Of a stretch of 64,000 bases of DNA, positions 54,810-63,340 are shown piece by piece (position 1 is the first letter of the stretch; every line of letters starts with the position of its first letter). This DNA is from Limosilactobacillus fastidiosus (lineage in GTDB: Bacteria > Bacillota > Bacilli > Lactobacillales > Lactobacillaceae). Location: assembly GCF_014145505.1 (NCBI RefSeq), contig NZ_JACIUZ010000019.1, forward strand, positions 62,001 to 126,000, in the 5' to 3' direction. The position numbers and the translations under genes are program-made. Below the pieces are notes generated by a model. It saw only the letters and a program-made list of their open reading frames with translations, was not told the origin of the DNA and did no database searches.

Positions 54810-54820
54810 TTTAAAAAATA

Positions 54821-54860
54821 AAAAGAACAGGAAAAGTAATTTTCCTGTTCTTTTTATTTT
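54821..54860 (+). terminator. Terminator of rnpA-yidC
   Basis: A perfect 15-bp stem AAAAGAACAGGAAAA/TTTTCCTGTTCTTTT (54821-54835 with 54840-54854) with a 4-base loop and a T-rich tail. Confidence 0.9.
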
Positions 54861-54868
54861 TTAAAATT

Positions 54869-54885
54869 AGTTTGATATTCAAAAT
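54869..54885. promoter_or_regulatory. FabT-type box, upstream copy
   Basis: AGTTTGATATTCAAAAT resembles the FabT operator (TTTGA-N3-TCAAA core), a palindrome used by MarR-family regulators of fatty-acid synthesis. It is 155 bases upstream of the promoter copy. It could bind a second FabT dimer or be a relic. Confidence 0.55.
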
Positions 54886-55023
54886 AATTTTAGAGTGTTA
54901 CTTCAAAAGAAAATTAAGTAAATTGATAAATGATTAATGTTGATATAACAACGATTGAGAGCTGCACAGCAGTGTTGGTAATTGGAAATTTATTAGATAT
55001 AAATTGACTGATAATTTACATTT

Positions 55024-55055
55024 AGTTTGACAATCAAAATAAATGTAAATATAAT
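55024..55055 (+). promoter_or_regulatory. fab operon promoter with overlapping FabT box
   Basis: TTGACA (55027-55032), exactly 17 bases, TATAAT (55050-55055): a full-consensus promoter. The box AGTTTGACAATCAAAAT (55024-55040) covers the -35. A strong promoter held in check by a repressor fits FabT, whose gene is second in the operon. Confidence 0.85.
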
Positions 55056-55084
55056 TTGAACATCGAATATTTTGATGTTCGAAA
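55055..55084. promoter_or_regulatory. Inverted repeat at the fab transcription start
   Basis: TTTGAACATC (55055-55064) and GATGTTCGAAA (55074-55084) form a 10-bp inverted repeat with a 9-base spacer, right over the expected start point. As DNA it could be a second operator; as RNA only its 3' part would be transcribed. Confidence 0.4.
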
Positions 55085-55110
55085 TACTTTCTTTGAGGAG
55101 GGTAATTTCT

Positions 55111-55557
55111 TTGGCTATAATGACCGCTCAGGAAATTATGGATTTAATTCCTAACCGGTACCCAATTTGCTATATCGACTATGTTGATGAATTGGATCCC
55201 GGAAAAGAGATTACGGCAACTAAAAATGTCACGATTAATGAATCATTTTTCCGGGGACATTTTCCTGGAAATCCGGTAATGCCCGGAGTGTTGATTATTG
55301 AAACGTTGGCACAAGCTGCTTCAATCTTAATTCTTAAGTCTCCTGAGTTTTATAAAAAAACAGCTTATCTAGGAGCAATTCATAAGGGAAAATTCCGGCA
55401 GGTAGTTCGTCCTGGTGACGTTCTTAAATTGCACATTACCATCACTAAGAAGCGCAGTCGAATGGGAATTGTCGATGCGGTCGCAACAGTAGATGGAAAA
55501 AAAGCATGTAGTGCAGAATTAGTATTTATTGTTGCTGATCGGAATGAAAAAATTTAA
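55111..55557 (+). CDS. fabZ: 3-hydroxyacyl-ACP dehydratase FabZ, copy 1
   Basis: A 148-residue hot-dog-fold dehydratase of the fatty-acid cycle. The NRYPICYID start, catalytic His in FRGHFPGNPVMPGVLIIETLAQAA and Glu of the ETLAQ helix are conserved. I use TTG 55111, 8 bases after GAGGAGGG; ATG 55120 is too distant from the site. It is the first gene of the operon, ahead of fabT, the place where FabZ1-type isomerising dehydratases needed for unsaturated chains are found in some lactic acid bacteria. The double role is inferred. Confidence 0.92.
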   Translation: MAIMTAQEIMDLIPNRYPICYIDYVDELDPGKEITATKNVTINESFFRGHFPGNPVMPGVLIIETLAQAASILILKSPEFYKKTAYLGAIHKGKFRQVVRPGDVLKLHITITKKRSRMGIVDAVATVDGKKACSAELVFIVADRNEKI

Positions 55558-55638
55558 AGGTAATTTTCGACTATAATGTATTTTGATGAGTAAAATTAAT
55601 TATTTTTAGCAACTAAAACAATAAGGAGTCAAAACATT

Positions 55639-56079
55639 ATGGCTGACGAATACCAAAAAATTAATGAGTCTTTAATCAGAATCTATAACGGGATTTTATG
55701 GATTGAAGAAAAAAAGTTACGAGAAAGTACTTTTAATGATTTAACAATTAAGGAAATGCATGCAATTGATGCGATTTCAATGTATGATCATCAAACTAGT
55801 TCTCAAGTAGCTAAGAAACTTCATCTTTCACCAGGAACAATGACTGCAACGGCTAACCGATTAATCGCAAAAGGATATGCTAAACGGTTCCATGATGAAG
55901 AGGATCGGCGGATAATTAGGTTAGGTTTGACCCATAAGGGACGGGTCCTTTATCGTGCACATCGAGCTTACCATAACATGATGGTAAAAAGTTTCTTGAA
56001 AGATATGAGTGAAAGTGAACAAAAGATAATTCATAAGGCCCTTCGGAATCTTGAAGACTTTGTGGATGATCATTCTTAG
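55639..56079 (+). CDS. fabT: FabT, MarR-family repressor of fatty-acid synthesis
   Basis: A 146-residue MarR protein with a winged helix (about 50-110: SQVAKKLHLSPGTMTATANRLIAKGYAKR, wing DEEDRRIIRLGLTHKG). FabT binds its box with acyl-ACP as corepressor and lowers expression of the whole cluster. Its gene is second in the fab operon, as in streptococci and lactobacilli, and two candidate boxes lie upstream. ATG 55639 follows AAGGAG. Confidence 0.92.
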   Translation: MADEYQKINESLIRIYNGILWIEEKKLRESTFNDLTIKEMHAIDAISMYDHQTSSQVAKKLHLSPGTMTATANRLIAKGYAKRFHDEEDRRIIRLGLTHKGRVLYRAHRAYHNMMVKSFLKDMSESEQKIIHKALRNLEDFVDDHS

Positions 56080-56100
56080 TGAGCAGGGGAAAAAGAAGCA

Positions 56101-57069
56101 ATGGATAATTGGAAAATTGTATCAACCGCAAGTTACGTGCCGCCATTAGTCAAAACTAATGATCAGTTAAGCGAACTGATGGATACAAGCGATGAATGGA
56201 TCAAAACACGGACTGGAATATCTAACCGGCACATAAGTCTGAAGGAAAATACTTCTGACCTAGCCGTTAAGGTTGGACAAAGGTTGCTTAAACAGACTAA
56301 CTGGGAACCAGAATCGGTTGACTTAGTTATTGTGGCAACGATGTCCCCTGATTCATATACTCCTTCAACTGCTGCAATTGTCCAAGGAAAATTAGGGATG
56401 ACTAAAGCGCTGGCATTTGACATTTCAGCTGCTTGTTCGGGATTTATTTATGCGTTAAGCGTCGCTAATGGATTATTAGCTAGCACTAATAAATTGCGGG
56501 CAATTGTGATCGGAAGCGAAGTGCTTTCGAAAATTATTGATTGGCACGATCGAACGACAGCAGTACTGTTTGGTGATGGTGCTGGTGGAGTAGCAATTGA
56601 AAAAAGTTCTGAACGTCATTTGATGGGAATGGAATTGGCAACATTTGGTAATCTAGGTAACAAATTAGTTGCGGGTCAAACGACAGTTGGCTCGAGTTTT
56701 CCCAAGTCGGTTACTTCAATAACCCCATTTCGAATGAATGGTCGAGAAGTATACCGGTTTGCAACTCATGAGGTACCGCGATCTATTCAGGAAGCCTTGG
56801 ATAGTGCTCAAGTTACAGCAGAACAAGTAGATTTATTTTTACTCCATCAGGCAAATGCCAGAATAATCGCACAAGTGGCTAAGCGGTTGAATCAACCACT
56901 GACTAAGTTTCCGATCAATATTGATCGGTATGGAAATACATCTGCAGCTAGCGAGCCAATTTTACTGGATGAATGCGTTCGTAGTGGACAGATTCATCGT
57001 GGCTCGTTAGTTGTATTAGCTGGCTTTGGTGGTGGTCTCACTACTGGAGCAATGGTAATTAAATATTAA
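56101..57069 (+). CDS. fabH: 3-oxoacyl-ACP synthase III
   Basis: The 322-residue initiating condensing enzyme that joins acetyl-CoA to malonyl-ACP. The Cys-His-Asn triad is seen: Cys in FDISAACSGFIYAL (near 113), His in LLHQANARI, Asn in YGNTSAASEPI. The start is ATG 56101, 21 bases after fabT. Confidence 0.97.
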   Translation: MDNWKIVSTASYVPPLVKTNDQLSELMDTSDEWIKTRTGISNRHISLKENTSDLAVKVGQRLLKQTNWEPESVDLVIVATMSPDSYTPSTAAIVQGKLGMTKALAFDISAACSGFIYALSVANGLLASTNKLRAIVIGSEVLSKIIDWHDRTTAVLFGDGAGGVAIEKSSERHLMGMELATFGNLGNKLVAGQTTVGSSFPKSVTSITPFRMNGREVYRFATHEVPRSIQEALDSAQVTAEQVDLFLLHQANARIIAQVAKRLNQPLTKFPINIDRYGNTSAASEPILLDECVRSGQIHRGSLVVLAGFGGGLTTGAMVIKY

Positions 57070-57092
57070 TAAACAGAAAGAGGAAAAGAAAA

Positions 57093-57341
57093 ATGACTAA
57101 AGAAGAAATTTTTAACACTGTTAAGGACATTACTGCTGATGAATTGGACGTTTCTGCAGAAAAGATTACTTTGGAAACCCATATTCAAAATGATTTAAAT
57201 GCTGATAGTTTAGATGTTTTTGAAATTATGAACGAATTAGAAGATAAGTTTGACATTGAATTAGATGACGATGATGCCAAAGTTGAAACTATTGGTGACG
57301 TTGTAGACTACGTTGCAAAGAAATTACCTGCTGATAAGTAA
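57093..57341 (+). CDS. acpP: Acyl carrier protein
   Basis: An 82-residue acidic protein with the phosphopantetheine attachment site Ser in LNADSLDVFEIMNELEDKF (near 38). It carries the growing acyl chain between the enzymes of the cluster and may report chain supply to FabT. Confidence 0.97.
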   Translation: MTKEEIFNTVKDITADELDVSAEKITLETHIQNDLNADSLDVFEIMNELEDKFDIELDDDDAKVETIGDVVDYVAKKLPADK

Positions 57342-57343
57342 TA

Positions 57344-58276
57344 ATGAAGCTCGGAATTCTTTTTAGTGGTCAGGGATCACAGAAGCCTGGCATGGGACTT
57401 GATTTATTAACCGATAGCCTATTTAAGCAGACAATTCAAGAAGCAAGCGAAGCAACGGAACTAGATATTATTCAGATCTTAAAGAGTGAACATGGTGAAT
57501 TGGATGAGACCAAAAATGTTCAACCAGCATTAGTTGCTGTTAGTTGCGGAATTTATAAAATGCTCCAACGTGATTTGCCCAAATTACCGGTTGCGGGGAT
57601 GGTTGGCTTATCGCTTGGGGAGTATGCTGCATTGATTAGTGCAGGAGCATTGTCGCTTGAGCCTGGTTTGAGTTTATTAGCCGATCGAGGACGGTATATG
57701 CAAGTTGATGCTGATGCTGTGGCAAGTAGTTTGGCTGCACTGATCAATCCTGATCTGGATATCGTTAACCAAGTTTTAGCAGAGCATCCTAAGGTGGCAA
57801 TTGCTAACTATAATTCGCCACGTCAGTTAGTAATTGGTGGCCCAGAAAAGGAAGTTCAATTAGTTGCTGAATTATTAAAGCAACATGAAGCAGCTAAGCG
57901 AGTAGTTGTATTAAATGTCAGTGGGGCTTTTCATACCCCATTGTTTAATCCAGCACGACAAAAAATGCATCAGCGATTAAAGAGTGTGGTATTCAATGAG
58001 CCAGAAGTTCAGGTAATGAGTAATACCACTATTCAGCCTTTTACTGCTGATAATATTGCAGAAATTCTTGAACGCCAATTGGCACAGCCAACCCATTTTG
58101 GGGAGGATCTTCAAGAATTAGTTGAACATGAACAAATTGATGGGGTGCTTGAAATCGGTCCAGGAAAGACCCTTAGTCGGTTTGCTCGCCAAGTAAACAG
58201 AAACTTAAGTAGTGAACATATCGCCTCACTTGAGGACTACCAGGCATTTATAAAGGAGCATCAGGAATGGATTTAA
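57344..58276 (+). CDS. fabD: Malonyl-CoA:ACP transacylase
   Basis: A 310-residue enzyme that moves malonyl from CoA to ACP. The GQGSQ start motif (FSGQGSQKPGMG), the nucleophile Ser in GLSLGEYAAL (near 88) and the His in NVSGAFHTPLF (near 198) are present. It is 2 bases after acpP and overlaps fabG by 10 bases. Confidence 0.96.
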   Translation: MKLGILFSGQGSQKPGMGLDLLTDSLFKQTIQEASEATELDIIQILKSEHGELDETKNVQPALVAVSCGIYKMLQRDLPKLPVAGMVGLSLGEYAALISAGALSLEPGLSLLADRGRYMQVDADAVASSLAALINPDLDIVNQVLAEHPKVAIANYNSPRQLVIGGPEKEVQLVAELLKQHEAAKRVVVLNVSGAFHTPLFNPARQKMHQRLKSVVFNEPEVQVMSNTTIQPFTADNIAEILERQLAQPTHFGEDLQELVEHEQIDGVLEIGPGKTLSRFARQVNRNLSSEHIASLEDYQAFIKEHQEWI

Positions 58277-58998
58277 AAGATAAGGTGGTTCTGGTTACTG
58301 GAAGTACCCGTGGGATTGGAAATGCGACTGCATTAGCCTTTCTGCAAGCGGGAAGTAAGGTAATTCTCCACGGCCGCCATTCATTGAGTGCAGAAGAAGA
58401 GGAAAAGCTAAAAGATTTTCAGGGTAAATACACTTCTATCTCTGCGGATCTGTCTAACCCTGATGAAGTTCAGCAATTAGCTGATTCTGCTTGGCAAATA
58501 TATGGTCATATAGACGTTGTTGTGAACAATGCTGGAATGAATAAAGATAAGCTAATGATTGCAATGAAGCAGAGTGATTTTGACGATGTCATTAACGTCA
58601 ATTTAAGGGGAACTTTCCTATTAACGAAGGCGATCTTAAAAAAGATGTATAAGCAAAAGAGTGGCTGCTTTGTAAACATTGCAAGTGTAGTTGGAATTCA
58701 CGGGAACGTTGGTCAGGCTAATTACGCTGCTAGTAAGGCGGGGATAATTGGTTTGACAAAGACTGTTGCCCAAGAAGGAGCGTTACGTGGTATCCGGAGT
58801 AATGCAGTTGCTCCGGGGATGATTGCTAGTGACATGACGGCTGCTCTATCAGAACGTAATCAAAAAAGAATAGTTGATCAAATTCCGCTAAAACGATTAG
58901 GGAAACCAGAAGAAGTTGCCCAATCGGTACTTTTTTTGGCCCAAAATGACTATATGACGGGACAAACTATCGTAATTGACGGCGGAATGACCATTTAG
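58267..58998 (+). CDS. fabG: 3-oxoacyl-ACP reductase
   Basis: A 243-residue short-chain dehydrogenase that reduces 3-oxoacyl-ACP with NADPH. The cofactor loop TGSTRGIGNATA (residues 10-21), NNAGMN, Ser in NIASVVG and the YAASKAG Tyr/Lys pair are present. It overlaps the fabD end, so translation is coupled. Confidence 0.97.
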   Translation: MDLKDKVVLVTGSTRGIGNATALAFLQAGSKVILHGRHSLSAEEEEKLKDFQGKYTSISADLSNPDEVQQLADSAWQIYGHIDVVVNNAGMNKDKLMIAMKQSDFDDVINVNLRGTFLLTKAILKKMYKQKSGCFVNIASVVGIHGNVGQANYAASKAGIIGLTKTVAQEGALRGIRSNAVAPGMIASDMTAALSERNQKRIVDQIPLKRLGKPEEVAQSVLFLAQNDYMTGQTIVIDGGMTI

Positions 58999-59009
58999 GA
59001 GTGGATAAA

Positions 59010-60248
59010 ATGACAAGGGTAGTAGTTACTGGAATGGGTGCAATTGCGCCAAATGGTAACGGATTAGATGAATTTGTTAACAATAGCTTAGCTGGAAAAG
59101 TTGGGATTAAACCAATTACTAAGTTTGATGCAAGCAAAACTGGAATTACAGTTGCTGGTGAAATTGATGACTTTGATCCAAAGGAAGTTGTTGGTAAAAA
59201 GGCTGCTCGCCGGATGGATTTATATTCTCAATATGCGATCCAAACAGCGGTTGAAGCAATTGAACAAGCCGGGATCACTGAAGAAAATACAGATCCAGAG
59301 GATTTGGGAGTTATTTATGGTTCAGGAATTGGTGGATTAACCACAATTCAAGAACAAGTAATTAAGATGCATGATAAGGGACCGCGGCGGGTTTCACCAA
59401 TGTTTGTTCCAATGGCAATCTCAAATATGGCTGCAGGAAACATCGCAATTCGTTTTAACGCCCAAAACATTTGTACATCAATTACTACTGCTTGTGCTAC
59501 TGGTACGAATTCAATCGGTGAAGCTTACCGTCAAGTGAAGGAAGGCCGGGCCCAAGTGATGATTGCCGGTGGTGCAGAAGCATCTGTTAACGAAATCGGA
59601 ATTGCGGGCTTTGCGTCCTTAAATGCCCTTTCAACAAGCGAGGATCCAGAGAAGGCTTCTTTACCATTTGATAAAGACCGAAATGGTTTTGTCCTTGGTG
59701 AGGGTGGCGGAACGCTTGTCCTCGAAAGTTTGGAACATGCTAAGAAGCGAAATGCCAAGATCCTTGGTGAAATTGTCGGTTACGGTGCCACTTCTGATGC
59801 ATACCATATCACCGCTCCTGATCCGGAAGGTAAAGGTGCAGCACGGGCAATGCAAAAGGCAATCGATGAAGCTGGAATTCAAGCTAGTGACATTGATTAC
59901 ATTAATGCCCACGGAACCGCAACCCATGCCAATGACAGTGGTGAATCTCTAGCGATTAATAAGGTCTTTGGTGAGAATAGTCAGGTTCGTGTTAGTTCTA
60001 CTAAGGGGATGACTGGGCACCTCCTAGGAGCTGCCGGAGCGATTGAAGCAGTCGTTACTATAGCTGCCCTAGAAAAGGGAAAGTTACCACAAAATGTTGG
60101 ATGCTTTAATCAGGATCCAGAGTGCAACATTAACCTAGTAAATGCTGATAACCAAGACGATGCTGATGCAGAATATGCATTAAGTAATTCCTTTGGCTTT
60201 GGTGGTCATAATGCAGTATTAGCTTTCCGAAAGTGGGTGGATGATTAA
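59010..60248 (+). CDS. fabF: 3-oxoacyl-ACP synthase II
   Basis: A 412-residue elongation condensing enzyme. Cys in TACATGTNSIGEAYR (near 163), His in NAHGTATHANDSGE and His in GMTGHLLGAAG form the Cys-His-His site. I choose ATG 59010, with AGGAG 8 bases before, over GTG three codons upstream. The gap to accB is zero. Confidence 0.97.
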   Translation: MTRVVVTGMGAIAPNGNGLDEFVNNSLAGKVGIKPITKFDASKTGITVAGEIDDFDPKEVVGKKAARRMDLYSQYAIQTAVEAIEQAGITEENTDPEDLGVIYGSGIGGLTTIQEQVIKMHDKGPRRVSPMFVPMAISNMAAGNIAIRFNAQNICTSITTACATGTNSIGEAYRQVKEGRAQVMIAGGAEASVNEIGIAGFASLNALSTSEDPEKASLPFDKDRNGFVLGEGGGTLVLESLEHAKKRNAKILGEIVGYGATSDAYHITAPDPEGKGAARAMQKAIDEAGIQASDIDYINAHGTATHANDSGESLAINKVFGENSQVRVSSTKGMTGHLLGAAGAIEAVVTIAALEKGKLPQNVGCFNQDPECNINLVNADNQDDADAEYALSNSFGFGGHNAVLAFRKWVDD

Positions 60249-60680
60249 GTGGATGTTGAAAATGTTCAAAAAATTATGGCAGAGTTTGAAAAGTCATCTG
60301 TCCGGGAATTGAAAATTGAGGACGGTAACTTTCATCTCTATCTGAGTAAAAACGATCGACCGACTTCTCAAGAGCCGGTAACTAATACTCCTGAGGTTGC
60401 CGATCAGCCAGTAAAGCACTCAAAAAAAGAACCAAGTGGAGTTCAAATTAAAGCTCCCCTCGTAGGAACGGTTTACCTTCAATCAAAACCAGATCAACCC
60501 CCATACGTTAAGATAGGAAGCCACGTTAATAAGGGTGACGTTGTTTGTGTGATTGAAGCAATGAAGATGATGACGGAAGTAAAAAGTGAAGTTGCTGGAA
60601 CAGTTTCTGCTATTAACGTTGATAATGGCGAGCTGGTGGAATATCAACAACCACTTTTTGAAATTAGAGAAGGAGAATAG
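60249..60680 (+). CDS. accB: Biotin carboxyl carrier protein of acetyl-CoA carboxylase
   Basis: A 143-residue BCCP. The C-terminal biotinyl domain (about 70-143) carries the EAMKMM motif whose Lys takes biotin, near residue 107; the N-terminal helix and a Pro/Lys/Glu-rich linker (about 35-65) are typical. The start is GTG 60249, right after the fabF stop. Confidence 0.95.
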   Translation: MDVENVQKIMAEFEKSSVRELKIEDGNFHLYLSKNDRPTSQEPVTNTPEVADQPVKHSKKEPSGVQIKAPLVGTVYLQSKPDQPPYVKIGSHVNKGDVVCVIEAMKMMTEVKSEVAGTVSAINVDNGELVEYQQPLFEIREGE

Positions 60681-60682
60681 CA

Positions 60683-61117
60683 ATGGCTAAAGTTGATTTA
60701 GACGTCACGGCGATCCAAAAGATCCTTCCTCACCGATACCCAATGTTGTTGATTGATCACGTTGATGAATTGGTTCCTGGTGAAATGGCGGTTGCACGTC
60801 GTAATGTGACAATTAATGAGGAGGTCTTTAACGGACATTTTCCTAATAATCCTGTATTACCAGGAGCACTAATTGTTGAATCCCTAGCACAGACTGGAGC
60901 GGTAGCATTGTTATCGTCTCCTGAATTTAAGGGAAAGACAGCTTACTTTGGCGGAATTAAGACCGCTGAGTTTCGTAAAGTCGTTCGTCCTGGAGATGTG
61001 ATGCGGTTAGAGGTTCGCCTAACCAAGATCCACCGCAATATCGGTGAGGGGAAGGCAGAAGCAACGGTTAATGGTCAACGAACTTGTTCAGCAGAATTAA
61101 CATTTTTTATTGGATAA
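60683..61117 (+). CDS. fabZ: 3-hydroxyacyl-ACP dehydratase FabZ, copy 2
   Basis: A 144-residue dehydratase with HRYPMLLID, catalytic His in FNGHFPNNPVLPGALIVESLAQTG and Glu in ESLAQ. It is clearly paralogous to copy 1 at the head of the operon, differing mainly at the N terminus and in the tunnel-lining stretch. The location between accB and accC is standard for the house-keeping FabZ. Confidence 0.96.
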   Translation: MAKVDLDVTAIQKILPHRYPMLLIDHVDELVPGEMAVARRNVTINEEVFNGHFPNNPVLPGALIVESLAQTGAVALLSSPEFKGKTAYFGGIKTAEFRKVVRPGDVMRLEVRLTKIHRNIGEGKAEATVNGQRTCSAELTFFIG

Positions 61118-61130
61118 GGTGAGTGGTGAG

Positions 61131-62519
61131 ATGTTTTCGAAAGTATTAGTAGCAAATCGGGGCGAAATTGCTGTTCGGATTATTCGTTCCCTTCATGAAT
61201 TGGGAATCAAGTCAGTTGCCGTTTATTCTGAGGCTGACCGGGAAAGTCTCCACGTTCAATTAGCTGATGAAGCAGTTTGTGTCGGTGGAGCAAGACCTCA
61301 GGAATCATATCTAAATATGAAGAATATTTTATCTGCTGCTATCGGTACGGGCGCCCAGGCAATTCACCCTGGATTTGGTTTTCTTTCGGAAAATAGTAAG
61401 TTTGCTGAAATGTGTCAGGCTTGTGGAATTACCTTTATTGGCCCGGATGCAAAGATTATTGATTTGATGGGAAATAAAGAGCATGCTCGGCAGCAAATGA
61501 AGCTGCTTGGTGTTCCGGTTATTCCAGGTAGTGATGACTATATTCAGGATGTAAATGAGGCAAAACGGGTAGCAGCAAAAATTGGTTACCCGGTATTAAT
61601 CAAGGCTGCTGCTGGTGGTGGCGGTAAGGGAATTCGGCGGATTAATAATGAAGCAGCGATGACTGATTCATTTAATGAAGCCCAAAGCGAAGCCAAATTA
61701 GCCTTTGGTGACGATCACATGTATATCGAAAAGATCATGGAGAACGTCAAGCACATTGAAGTTCAGGTATTTCGTGATCAAGCAGGCCATGCGGTTTACT
61801 TCCCAGAAAGAGACTGTTCACTTCAAATTAATAAGCAGAAGGTCTTAGAAGAAAGTCCGTGTCAGTTAGTAACTGAAGAGGAACGAAAGCAACTAGGCCA
61901 GATTGCTTTAAGGGCCATTAATGGGATTGATTACTTAAATACAGGAACAATCGAATTCTTAATGGATCAGGATCATCATTTCTATTTCATGGAAATGAAT
62001 ACGCGGATTCAAGTTGAACATACTGTAACGGAAATGGTAACTGGGATCGACCTTGTAAAAGCACAGTTAAAAGTGGCGGCTGGCGAAAATTTACCATTTA
62101 CCCAGTCAGATATCCAAATTAATGGTGCGGCAATTGAATGTCGAATAAATGCAGAGGATCCTAATAATAACTTCATGCCATCTATCGGGAATATTAAGTA
62201 CTTGTATTTACCGGTTGGTAACTTGGGAATGAGAATCGACACAGATCTTTACCAGGGTTCAAGGGTGACACCATTTTACGATTCAATGCTTGCTAAAGTA
62301 ATTGCCCTTGGTCATGACCGAGTAGAAGCAATCGAGAAAATTAAACGGTTACTTAACGAGATGGTTATTGAAGGAATAAAGACTAATCAAGAAATTCAAT
62401 TGGCAATTCTTCAGGATCCTACTTTTATTAAGGGCAATTTTACAACTAGTTACTTAGAAAAAGTATTTTTAAATCGGTGGAAGGAGAACCATAGTCGCAA
62501 TGAACTTATACGATCATGA
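61131..62519 (+). CDS. accC: Biotin carboxylase subunit of acetyl-CoA carboxylase
   Basis: A 462-residue ATP-grasp enzyme that carboxylates biotin on AccB. The Gly-rich AAAGGGGKGIRR loop (near 165), ERDCSLQINKQKVLEESP, the NTRIQVEHTVTE motif and a C-terminal biotin-carboxylase domain are present. I use ATG 61131, preceded by GGTGAG; a start 7 codons upstream runs into fabZ. The end overlaps accD by 20 bases. Confidence 0.97.
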   Translation: MFSKVLVANRGEIAVRIIRSLHELGIKSVAVYSEADRESLHVQLADEAVCVGGARPQESYLNMKNILSAAIGTGAQAIHPGFGFLSENSKFAEMCQACGITFIGPDAKIIDLMGNKEHARQQMKLLGVPVIPGSDDYIQDVNEAKRVAAKIGYPVLIKAAAGGGGKGIRRINNEAAMTDSFNEAQSEAKLAFGDDHMYIEKIMENVKHIEVQVFRDQAGHAVYFPERDCSLQINKQKVLEESPCQLVTEEERKQLGQIALRAINGIDYLNTGTIEFLMDQDHHFYFMEMNTRIQVEHTVTEMVTGIDLVKAQLKVAAGENLPFTQSDIQINGAAIECRINAEDPNNNFMPSIGNIKYLYLPVGNLGMRIDTDLYQGSRVTPFYDSMLAKVIALGHDRVEAIEKIKRLLNEMVIEGIKTNQEIQLAILQDPTFIKGNFTTSYLEKVFLNRWKENHSRNELIRS

Positions 62520-63336
62520 CAACACTCTTACAGCCCATCATATTAAAGCCGATCAGGAAGCCGATGCTAAAGTACCGGATAATTTATGGACAAAATGTCC
62601 AAAATGTGAAACGACGGTTCTTACTGATGATTTAGATCAGTATCAGACGTGTCCAAATTGCTTCTACGGTTTTCGAATAAGTGCTAGGCAACGTCTAAAA
62701 TGGTTGGTTGATCAATTTACTGAATTTGATACTGACTTGCAGACAACTGATCCCCTTAAATTTCCAGGATATGCTCAAAAACTTGCGAAGGCCCAACAAC
62801 GAACGAAATTAAACGATTCCGTGTTAACAGGAACCGCCATAATTGATCAGGAAAGGTTTGGGTTAGGGATTATGGACCCAACGTTTATTATGGGGTCGCT
62901 TGGAACTATAACTGGTGAAAAGATTACGCGGTTATTTGAACGATCAACTGAACAAAAATTACCTGTAGTATTATTCACTGCTTCAGGGGGTGCCCGGATG
63001 CAAGAAGGAATTATGTCGTTAATGCAGATGGCAAAGGTTAGTGCAGCGGTTAAACGTCATTCACAGGAAGGGCTTCTGTACGTTGTCGTATTAACTGATC
63101 CGACCACTGGTGGCGTAACGGCAAGTTTTGCGATGCAGGGCGATATTACTCTTGCTGAGCCACATGCTTTAATTGGCTTTGCAGGACGACGAGTCATTGA
63201 ACAAACGATGCATCAAAAGATCCCTCATGATTTGCAGGATGCAGAAACCTTACTTAGTCACGGATTCATTGACCGAATTGTTCGTCGTCAAGATGAGAAA
63301 CAAACTCTACAATGGCTATTAAAATATGGAGGGTGA
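62500..63336 (+). CDS. accD: Acetyl-CoA carboxylase carboxyltransferase subunit beta
   Basis: A 278-residue carboxyltransferase half. The N-terminal zinc ribbon has four Cys (CPKC, then CPNC, residues about 30-53), and the crotonase-like core has SGGARMQEG and TTGGVTASFAMQGD. ATG 62500 follows AAGGAGAACC. It partners AccA, whose gene starts 4 bases later. Confidence 0.97.
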   Translation: MNLYDHDNTLTAHHIKADQEADAKVPDNLWTKCPKCETTVLTDDLDQYQTCPNCFYGFRISARQRLKWLVDQFTEFDTDLQTTDPLKFPGYAQKLAKAQQRTKLNDSVLTGTAIIDQERFGLGIMDPTFIMGSLGTITGEKITRLFERSTEQKLPVVLFTASGGARMQEGIMSLMQMAKVSAAVKRHSQEGLLYVVVLTDPTTGGVTASFAMQGDITLAEPHALIGFAGRRVIEQTMHQKIPHDLQDAETLLSHGFIDRIVRRQDEKQTLQWLLKYGG

Positions 63337-63340
63337 TAAC

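Noticed and set aside
59623-59952. Plus-strand frame of 109 codons inside fabF
   Set aside because: Shifted shadow of the fabF coding frame, without its own ribosome site; Lys/Leu/Arg-rich composition as expected from frame-shifted reading.
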